A DNA stretch of 64,000 bases from DAOUJI01 sp965219565 (GTDB lineage Bacteria > Chloroflexota > Dehalococcoidia > Lucifugimonadales > JAGWBF01). This document shows positions 7,740-15,400 of this stretch, in pieces. The stretch spans positions 496,001 through 560,000 of the forward strand of contig OZ244780.1 of assembly GCA_965219565.1 (NCBI GenBank), written 5' to 3'. Each line of letters opens with the position of its first letter. The first letter of the stretch is position 1. The notes beneath the pieces were generated by a model that searched no databases, was not told the DNA's origin, and saw nothing but the letters and a program-made list of their open reading frames with translations. The translations under genes were made by a program, and so were the position numbers.

Positions 7740-8558
7740 CTAGTTCCCGCCTTCCAGGCCGAACACACGCCGGATGTTCCGGTGGAGTATGTTCGCCTTG
7801 TCCTCGTCACTAATGTCGGCGTCCAGTATCTCGTCCAGAATCGGAGGCCTCTTGGGATTGGGGTGGTCGGCGTATGACGGGCCCACGGCAAAGGTTATGT
7901 TCCTCGACCCGTGGTTCTTCACCCAACTGTCGATGGATATGCGGGTCGGGCCACCCACGTCCCACACCACGTTGGGAGTAAGCTCGGCCAAGTACTCAAG
8001 GTATTGGGTGCCGCCGTGGGTGAAGAAGGCGTCCAACGCCAGAAAGTGCATGTCTGGGAACTCCTGGGCGAGCTTCTGAAGCCTCCAGGGGGCCTCCAAG
8101 CCCGACTCCGAGTTGGTGTGGAAGATGGCCGCCAGGCCTAGGTCGGACATGCGTCTGAGAATGGGCCGCATCCACACATTGTCAATGAAGCATCCCTGAA
8201 ACCGGTGGTGCCAGCTAACGGCTTCCAGCTTCAGTTCCTGCTTGATTCGGTCGATTTCCTCCAGGCTCCGTTCGCCGTGAGTGGGTTCCACGGTGCCGGC
8301 GGCAATGCCGAAATGGGCGGGGTCCATGTTGCGGTACTCCGCCACTCCGTCGTTGACCCGCATGGTGTCCTTGATGCCGTCGGGCTTGAGGTAGCCGTGG
8401 GCGGGTTGTATCACCGCCCAGTCGATGCCCTGGCCCTTAAGGCCAGCCGCCCGTCGCTGTTGCTCTTCTTGGATTCCCAGCGAAGACCCGCCGGAGCCTC
8501 CGTCTCCCAGAATGTTGCTGAGGTCTCCGATGTGCTGGTGGGCGTCTATAACTTCCAT
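7740..8558 (-). CDS. Amidohydrolase family protein (metal-dependent TIM-barrel hydrolase)
   Basis: A 272-residue protein of the amidohydrolase_2 type. The metal-binding HxH is in MEVIDAHQHIG at the very N-terminus; later histidines in WHHRF and FHTNSE and the late AVGPSYAD loop fit the barrel. Family members decarboxylate or hydrolyse aromatic and ring compounds. A GAGGAGG ribosome site points to the ATG at 8558 instead of the more distant 8612. First gene of a likely two-gene operon with the flavin oxidoreductase. Confidence 0.85.
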   Translation of the reverse strand: MEVIDAHQHIGDLSNILGDGGSGGSSLGIQEEQQRRAAGLKGQGIDWAVIQPAHGYLKPDGIKDTMRVNDGVAEYRNMDPAHFGIAAGTVEPTHGERSLEEIDRIKQELKLEAVSWHHRFQGCFIDNVWMRPILRRMSDLGLAAIFHTNSESGLEAPWRLQKLAQEFPDMHFLALDAFFTHGGTQYLEYLAELTPNVVWDVGGPTRISIDSWVKNHGSRNITFAVGPSYADHPNPKRPPILDEILDADISDEDKANILHRNIRRVFGLEGGN

Positions 8559-8687
8559 AGCTTCTACCTCCTCAAGCCGTTCCGGCACCGCCTTGTAACA
8601 GAGGTAGCACAAGCCTACCTCTGATTTGCCGCACCATAATATACCTTAAGCGCGGTCTCTGCACGAGCATCGGCGGCCACAAAGAGA

Positions 8688-8717
8688 AAAGGGACGGGCC
8701 GCGCGGCCCGTCCCTTT
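8688..8717 (-). terminator. Perfect palindromic terminator after the 8759-9190 gene
   Basis: A 30-base perfect palindrome, GGGACGGGCC arms joined at GCGC and flanked by AAA/TTT. It can fold on either strand. On the minus strand it is followed by a T-rich run, so it should stop the transcript of the upstream small exported protein. Confidence 0.8.
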
Positions 8718-8758
8718 CAGTTGGTCCTTCCGACTACTTAAGCTGGTTACTCGGTCGA

Positions 8759-9190
8759 TCAGTCCTTGTCTACGCCGGAGTAGCTGGACTTGTCCTTGTC
8801 ATAAAAACTGAAACCTTTCTTATGCTTCCAGCCGCCCCGACCGTGGCCTTTGAACAGGCCTAGTCCATCATCTGGCCGGTCCTGGAACCATTCAAGATAC
8901 TCATCGGCCTGATCCTGAGTAATAAGCCCTTTCTCGACCTTGGCGTCGAGCATGGCCTCAACCTTTTCGTCCGCCATCTCACTACTGGCCTGCTCGAAGG
9001 CGTCGCTGACCGTGTCCTCGTCGAGTTCGAGAATAGAGGCCACCTTGGATATAAACGTGCTCTTGGGGGAATCCCCATCGCGGTCTCCGTCTCCGGCACT
9101 GAATCCGCCTCTGGCAAACCCGGCCCCGATGCTAAGACCTGCCGCCAAAATCCCCACGGCGACGATGGCCAGCAGCCATTTCTTCTTCAT
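8759..9190 (-). CDS. Small exported protein, DUF2680 (YckD)-like
   Basis: A 143-residue protein. A signal peptide (basic start, hydrophobic stretch to about residue 25) is followed by a Gly/Asp-rich segment. The helical domain contains KVASILELDEDTVSDAFEQA and VEKGLITQDQADEYLEWF, the pattern of DUF2680-like secreted proteins. The tail is rich in Gly, His, Lys and Asp. No catalytic motif. An own terminator downstream and a long upstream gap suggest a single-gene transcript. Role unknown, perhaps cell-wall or metal associated. Confidence 0.65.
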   Translation of the reverse strand: MKKKWLLAIVAVGILAAGLSIGAGFARGGFSAGDGDRDGDSPKSTFISKVASILELDEDTVSDAFEQASSEMADEKVEAMLDAKVEKGLITQDQADEYLEWFQDRPDDGLGLFKGHGRGGWKHKKGFSFYDKDKSSYSGVDKD

Positions 9191-9324
9191 ATATGTCTCC
9201 TTCCCTTCTCGGTGGATGTCTCACGTCTCGGTGTGGATGTCCCGGGCACGTCCCGACAGCCACCGTACCAGCGCAGTGTCAAGGAAATGTTAATCTTGGG
9301 GCCATTTTAGGGGACTTCCCTCAA

Positions 9325-9364
9325 AAGAAGAGACCCCCGCCTATGACGGGGGCCTCTTGTCTTC
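9325..9364 (-). terminator. Hairpin terminator of the 9393-10577 oxidoreductase
   Basis: CCCCCG and CGGGGG arms, extended by AAGAGG/CCTCTT pairing with one mismatch, lie directly downstream of the oxidoreductase stop on the minus strand and run into an A/T-rich end. Confidence 0.75.
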
Positions 9365-9392
9365 AGTCTGACTGTAGAGCCGCTTCGCGGGT

Positions 9393-10577
9393 CTACACGA
9401 TGGGCTCGGCGATGCCCAACTTCTTGACTTCGGGAAGCACTTCCTTGGCGAAGAGTTCCATGCTCCTCGTGGCCTTCTCCATGGGCATGCCGCCGTAGCG
9501 GGCGAACCCGAACATGTGCATGGGCGAAGTGGTCTCGATAGCCAGCTTTATCTTGGCTATGCACTGCTCCGGGGTGCCGATGCAGGTCCCGGCCTCGGCT
9601 CGGAGGCGTTCCGTCTCTTCCAGCGAGTGGAAAGCCGCCCGGTCAGACGCGGCTTGCTCGTGGGAGGATGGAGGGTCGGCCTCGTTGGGCACCGGAGCGT
9701 CCGCCCCATACTGCTCGTATCCGGACGTGGCCTTAAAGTGCTCAGGGTCGTCGAACTCATAGTGTTTGGTGGCCGAGTAGTTGAATCCGGCCATCCACCT
9801 GCTGTAACCCTCTTCCGCCTCGTCCTCAGTCTCGGCGCAGTACATGAACACGCCCACCACCGGGTTCCTGGGCTTCATGCCGGCTTCGCCGCGGGTGCGG
9901 TTGTAGAACTTCAGGTCTGCGATGTGGTCGTCCCACGGCTTTTGGGGAATAATCATCAGACCGGCGCCCAGCTGGGCAGCCGTCTCGATGCTGGGAGGTG
10001 TCACCGATGAGATGTACACCTTGTCCATCAGGTTCTTGGACCGGGGGGCGGGGCGTATTACCGTCTCTGGAATCTGGAAGAACTTGCCGTCGTAGGAGAA
10101 GGAGTTCTCGGTGAGCCCCAGCCTGATTATCTCGAAGGCTTCCCGGAAGCGCTCTCGGGAAGTGTCCATGGGTATGCGGAACCGTTCGAATTCGTACCGG
10201 GCGAGGCCGCGTCCGAACCCTATGATGAATTCCCGGTCCTCGCCCAACATAATGTCCACCAGGGCTATCTGCTCGGCCACCCTCACCGGGTCGTGCCAGG
10301 GCAGCACCACGACCATGGTGGCAACGTCCAGCTTCGGGTTTCTTCCCGCGTAGTAGGAGATTAGCTGCAGGCAGTCCGGGGCCATGCAGTAGGGGTCGAA
10401 ATGGTGTTCGGGAGACCAGACCGAGTCGAATCCCAGGTCCTCAGCCAGGTCGGTGAGCTGGAAGGTCTCGGTAGTCAGTTGATGGTCGGGAGTCTCGGGT
10501 TCTTTGGAGTAATCAGCAGCCAGGTGTCTATCCCAGTCATGCCAGTTGGCATTAAGATGGGCAATGCCGAATTTCAC
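9393..10577 (-). CDS. LLM class flavin-dependent oxidoreductase
   Basis: A 394-residue luciferase-like monooxygenase, paralogous to the truncated one at the left edge. Key segments are LGFDSVWSPEHHFDPY, VVVLPWHDPVRVAEQIALVD, EFIIGFGRGLARYEF and YDGKFFQIPET. The start is GTG at 10577, preceded by AAGGAGG at good spacing. The C-terminal half has an acidic insertion (ADPPSSHEQAASDR) before the last barrel helix. Having two close relatives nine kilobases apart points to local family expansion, common in SAR202-like genomes. Substrate unknown. Divergent from the RNase D gene across about 135 bases that must hold both promoters. Confidence 0.9.
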   Translation of the reverse strand: MKFGIAHLNANWHDWDRHLAADYSKEPETPDHQLTTETFQLTDLAEDLGFDSVWSPEHHFDPYCMAPDCLQLISYYAGRNPKLDVATMVVVLPWHDPVRVAEQIALVDIMLGEDREFIIGFGRGLARYEFERFRIPMDTSRERFREAFEIIRLGLTENSFSYDGKFFQIPETVIRPAPRSKNLMDKVYISSVTPPSIETAAQLGAGLMIIPQKPWDDHIADLKFYNRTRGEAGMKPRNPVVGVFMYCAETEDEAEEGYSRWMAGFNYSATKHYEFDDPEHFKATSGYEQYGADAPVPNEADPPSSHEQAASDRAAFHSLEETERLRAEAGTCIGTPEQCIAKIKLAIETTSPMHMFGFARYGGMPMEKATRSMELFAKEVLPEVKKLGIAEPIV

Positions 10578-10712
10578 GTTTAGCCTCCTTCATATCCATG
10601 AACCTTACCTTTTTTGCAGCATGGGCAGTATATCCTGTCGACTCTTATGCGTCAAAGACGCCGACTCTCCGGCAGCCCCGACGCGCGCCCGAAACCGCCG
10701 CCGCAAGTTCTG

Positions 10713-11861
10713 ATGAAACATAGCTCCAGACCCGTAACCGTGTTGACCAGCGCCGCAGGACTGTCCGAGGCTGTGAGGCACGCATACGACCATCCCTGTG
10801 TCGCCGTTGACATAGAGTCCAACGGTTTCCACAGGTACCCTGAGCATATTTGCCTGGTCCAGCTTGCGGTCGACGAGTCCGTGTACATCGTCGACCCCCT
10901 GGCCATCGACGACATGAGTCCATTGGGACAGCTGCTGGCGGACGACAGGGTAGAGAAGGTCATGCATTCGGCGGACTACGACCTCCGGAGCCTGGACCGC
11001 GACTGGGGATTCCATACGGCAGCGTTGTTCGACACCAGCATAGCCGCTGCGTTTCTGGGCTCGGCCAGGCTGGGACTGGCGGCGGTGCTGGAAGAACATC
11101 TGGGCGTAGAAGTGACCAAGACCAAAAGTATGCAGAGGTCGGACTGGACCAGGCGTCCGTTGAGCGGCGAGTCGTTGGAGTATGCTGCGGACGACGTCCG
11201 GCATCTGGCGGCCCTGAGGGATGAGCTTGCTGCGAACCTGGCCAAGCTCTCCAGGCTGGGGTGGGTGCAAGAAGAATGTGAGCGCCTGAGCCGGGTCCGC
11301 AGCCAGGCGCCCGACCCGGAGTGGGCCTTTCTGTCAGTCAAAGGACGTTCGGCGCTGGACGCCCGGGGACTGGCAGTCCTCCGCTCATTGCACCGGTTCA
11401 GGGAGCGGGAAGCCCTGAGACGGAACACGCCGCCCTTCAAGATAATATCGAACGGGAAGCTGGTGGAATTGGCGGGCTCGCCTGAGCGGGACCTTGCCGC
11501 CGTAGGGGGGCTGGGACGGTTTGGACGCGGCGCGGACATGGGGCGTCTCCGTGCGGCCATTCACGAAGGGTTGAAGGAGGGTCCGGTGAGGCTTCCCAAA
11601 CGTGGGACGCCGGACACGCCCCGGCTGGCGCCTCGGGAACGGGACCAGGTTGCCGCACGCCTCCAGAAGCTGAAGGACTGGCGGGCGGACAAGGGCGCCG
11701 CTTTGGGCATAGACTCCCCTCTGGTCTGGCCTGCCGTCAGCCTGGAACGGATAGCCCGGCTGCCCCAATCGCTGGAGGAGGAAATAGCCGGCCCGGACGT
11801 GCGTTCCTGGCAGGCCGGGGAGTTTGGGGCCTCCCTGGGAAAGCTGGTCGCCAGCCTATGA
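10713..11861 (+). CDS. rnd: Ribonuclease D
   Basis: A 382-residue 3'-5' exoribonuclease acting in tRNA 3' maturation and RNA decay. The DEDDy active site is visible: VAVDIESNGF (Asp and Glu of motif I), MHSADYDLRSL (motif II) and LEYAADDVRHL (Tyr/Asp motif III). An HRDC nucleic-acid-binding domain follows at about residues 205-285 (LSVKGRSALDARGLAVLRSLHRFR), then a second helical region. The frame is open back to 10614, but the ATG at 10713 fits the family N-terminus (RPVTVLTSAAGL). No ribosome site is strong, so the start is uncertain. It lies convergently next to tRNA genes. Confidence 0.9.
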   Translation: MKHSSRPVTVLTSAAGLSEAVRHAYDHPCVAVDIESNGFHRYPEHICLVQLAVDESVYIVDPLAIDDMSPLGQLLADDRVEKVMHSADYDLRSLDRDWGFHTAALFDTSIAAAFLGSARLGLAAVLEEHLGVEVTKTKSMQRSDWTRRPLSGESLEYAADDVRHLAALRDELAANLAKLSRLGWVQEECERLSRVRSQAPDPEWAFLSVKGRSALDARGLAVLRSLHRFREREALRRNTPPFKIISNGKLVELAGSPERDLAAVGGLGRFGRGADMGRLRAAIHEGLKEGPVRLPKRGTPDTPRLAPRERDQVAARLQKLKDWRADKGAALGIDSPLVWPAVSLERIARLPQSLEEEIAGPDVRSWQAGEFGASLGKLVASL

Positions 11862-11902
11862 GTGCAACCCGCCATTCCGGCGGAGGCCTTTTGGAATCGA
11901 CA

Positions 11903-11930
11903 GTAGGGGCGACCGGCCGGTCGCCCCTAC
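11903..11930. terminator. 28-base perfect inverted repeat after rnd
   Basis: GTAGGGGCGACC on one arm and its exact complement on the other, with no loop beyond the central GGCC. It lies between the convergent ends of rnd and tRNA-Trp and can act as a bidirectional terminator. A similar core (GGGGCGACC / GGTCGTCCCC) recurs at 17987-18015, so it may be a dispersed palindromic repeat. Confidence 0.7.
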
Positions 11931-11940
11931 GACTGTTGTC

Positions 11941-12016
11941 TGGCAGGAGCGGGAGGACTCGAACCCCCGACATCCGGTTTTGGAGACCGGCGCTCTACCA
12001 ACTGAGCTACGCTCCT
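11941..12016 (-). tRNA. tRNA-Trp (anticodon CCA)
   Basis: A 76-base cloverleaf. The acceptor stem AGGAGCG pairs with CGCTCCT, then discriminator G and an encoded CCA. The anticodon loop CTCCAAA is closed by a CCGGT/ACCGG stem; the T-loop is GGTTCGAGTC. It directly follows tRNA-Arg on the same strand. Confidence 0.95.
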
Positions 12017-12019
12017 ATA

Positions 12020-12097
12020 TGGTACCCCTGGAGGGACTCGAACCCCCGACGCGCGACTTAGGACGCCGCCGCTCTATCCAGGCTGAGCTACAGGGGC
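12020..12097 (-). tRNA. tRNA-Arg (anticodon CCT)
   Basis: A 78-base cloverleaf. The acceptor stem GCCCCTG pairs with CAGGGGT (G-T at the first pair), then discriminator A and an encoded CCA. The anticodon loop GTCCTAA is closed by GCGGC/GTCGC; the T-loop is GGTTCGAGTC. Three bases separate it from tRNA-Trp, so both are processed from one transcript. Confidence 0.93.
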
Positions 12098-12450
12098 ATG
12101 GGCCGGGCCAACGGTGCCCATATCGGACTGTCCGTATCGTTAGTTTCATTCTAGCAGGGAGACCGTGGGGATTCCAGTGCACCCGTATCGGAAACCGGTC
12201 CCTCCCCTCCATCATGCCGGCGGAGGCCGGTATCCAGGAATCTATTGTCCAACCGAGGCCCTTCGACAAGCTCAAGGGGAAGGGGCCTGTCTATCACTGC
12301 GCCCTCCCAGCATCGCCTCCAGTGACCGCCCTCCGCCGTCCGGTTTTCGTCGAATCCGTACGCCTGTCACGTTGACAGAGCTTTCTCTGAAAGGCAGGAA
12401 TAGACAGATTGTTTTCCGCCGAATATCGGCGCCACGAAATCAGGTGTTAG
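12098..12450 (+). promoter_or_regulatory. Upstream region of the giant repeat protein, with repeat-like debris
   Basis: No gene is seen. It contains GCCGGCGGAGGCCGG and a CTTCGACAAGCTCAAGG segment of the kind dispersed in intergenic regions of related genomes. A TTGACA at 12372-12377 lies 73 bases before the ATG; a matching -10 is weak (GGAATA), so the promoter call is tentative. Confidence 0.3.
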
Positions 12451-15400
12451 ATGCATAACATATCGTCTTTCTCAGTAATCGCAAAAGCAGGTCTTCTAGT
12501 CGGTGTCATGCTGGCCCTTTTCCTGCTGTCGTCTAGTTTATATGACTATGCGCACGCCCGAACAACGACGACGGAGACGATAAACTACGCGGAGGGGCTC
12601 ACTAGTCCAGTGACGGCTTACACTGCGTTGGACCCTGAAGGGGATACGGTCGTGTGGTCGTTGTCAGGGACCGACGCCGGCGACTTCGAAATCACAGGCG
12701 GAGCGCTCACCTTCGAAAACACACCTGACTATGAAAACCCGGTTGACGACGACCCGGACAACATCTATGAAGTGACGGTGCAAGCCGCCGACGGATCGCT
12801 AGACCCTACCACCGAGTCCTTGATCGTCAATGTGATTAACGTGGACGAGGATGGGGATGTAACCCTGTCTGCGTTGCAACCACAGGAAGAAACTCCATTG
12901 ACAGCCACGCTGACAGATGCCGACAACATTGTTTCCAACACTACCAAATGGCGGTGGTCCAGGTCCTCATCCAAGACCGGGACCTTCACTAACATCGCTG
13001 GCGCCATAAACTTCACGCCCGACGTGTCACACACCTACATCCCTAAGGTAGATGACGTGGGCATGTACCTGCGAGCTACGGCTACCTACGATGACGGGGA
13101 AGGCGAAGGCAAGACGGCGCACATGGTCTCGGACAATCCGGTGCGGGCTGAACCCTATGAGAATGCAGCCCCCGTGTTCAAGAACGTTTATGACGAAGAG
13201 ATAACCGGCGACATCGAAAGAAGTGTGGCGGAGGACGCCAGCCCGGGCGACCCCGTGGGAGACCCGGTTGTGGCCACCGACGACGCCCGAGACGTCTTGA
13301 CATATACCCTGGGCGGGGCGAATGCGAGTTCGTTCGACATCGACAGCGGGACAGGCCAAATCAAGGTGGGCGCCGGTGTAACCTTGGACGCCGAAACGGA
13401 CGACAGCTATACCGTTACGGTTACGGCCACTGACCCACCTGGAGACGATGACGAAATCACGGTGACCATCGCGGTCACCGACGTGGATGAAGTGCCGATG
13501 ATAACAGCGGGAGATACGGCAATAGGCTATCCGGAGAACGGGACGAACCAGGTGGGCGTCGACTACATAGCTACAGACCCAGAGGACGATAACACCCCGG
13601 TGAGATGGTCGTTGTCGGGCGCCGACGGAGGCAAGTTCTCCATAGACGCCAGTGGGGTTCTCACCTTCGAGACGGCTCCCGACTTCGAGGCCGAGGACGA
13701 CGCCAATTCAAACAACATATACGAAGTAACGGTGACGGCCACTGACAGCACGGGCAACACCGCTTCCCGTGACGTGACCGTCAACGTCACCAACGTGGAA
13801 GAGCAAGGAACAGTAACCCTGTCGACGTTGCAACCTGAGGCTGGGACCGAGTTGATGGCGAAGCTCACCGACCCTGACGATTCCATATCAGGTCTCAAGT
13901 GGGAGTGGTCTAGGGGTGCCAATGTAATCCCTGCCGCCACCTCGGCTGTCTACACTCCGGTCAACGAGGATGAGACGTTGACCCTGACGGTGAAGGCGAC
14001 CTACACCGACGGACACGGCGGGAACAAGATGGCTTCAGCGAGTTCGGACAATCCGGTGAAGCAGAAGGATACCACCAACCTACCCCCTAAGTTTCCCGAC
14101 CAGGACCCGGACAGGGATGGAGACCAGAGCAGTTCGACGTCCAGGTCCGTGGCGGAGAACACGGCCGCCGGTCAGCCTGTGGGCGTGGATGACCCGGTTG
14201 AGGCTGAGGACTGTGATACAGACCCTAAGGTCGACCCACCGCCCCCTTGCACTACCAACTCAGACCTTCTGACCTACTCACTGGAAGGCCGGGATCGGAC
14301 TTCGTTCAACATTGGCAGGTCGGATGGCCAACTGACGACGAAGGCCGCTCTGGACTATGAGACCAAGAGGAGCTACACCGTCACGGTCAAGGCCACTGAC
14401 CCGACCAACGCAAGCGACACGATTTCCGTCACCATCACGGTGATCGACGTGCCTGAGGCGCCCGTGATCAGCGGAGACAGCCCAGGAACTTACGCTGAGA
14501 ATGGCAAGGCCACCGTAGCTGCTTTCACAGCCAGGGACCCTGAAAGGGACTCAGTTACGTGGACGTTGGCGGGAACTGACGTAGACGACTTCACTATCAC
14601 AAATGGAACGCTCCGGTTCATTAGCCCACCCGACTTCGAGGACGCCAAGGACGCGAACACCGACAACACATACGCGGTAACTGTGCAGGCCAGCGACGGC
14701 GGGCAGGCCACCACCTCTCGGAAAGAGATAACAGTTACCGTCCTCAACGTGAACGAGCCGGGCACGGTAGACCTGACCACGTTGCAGCCAAAGGACGAGG
14801 TCCCTGTAACGGCTAGTCTGACCGACCCTGACGGATCACCTACGGGTGATCCTATGTGGCAATGGGCCCAGTCCTCGTCCAGGACAGGGACCTTCACCAA
14901 CATTAGGAACGCCACGAACGCTACTTATACGCCGGTTGGAGGAGATAACCCGGGTACACCGGTTGTCGAAGTGAGCGACGTGGGCAAGTACCTGAGGGCG
15001 ACGGTGACCTACAAAGACCCACAGAGCGACAGGGTCACCAAGACCGCGTTCAAGGTCTCGACCAACGCCGTCCTAAAGAAGGACTACGTCAACACAGCCC
15101 CCGTGTTCCCGGACCAGGACTCTGACATGCCAGAAGACCAGAGCGAGACGACGACTAGAAGCATACCGGAGAACGCGGCTCCGAATTCCGCCGTGGGCGC
15201 CCCGGTTGTGGCTACGGACATGGGCGAAACCCGGCTGGAGGTGTTGACCTACACTCTATTGGATAATGAAGAGGCGGACAGCGACAATGACGCCGCTACT
15301 CCCACCAATATGGATGGCGACTCAACCAAGTTCTCCATAGACACGCGGGGTCAAATCCGCGTGGGGCGGGGAACGACACTGGACTGCGAGGACGGCAACA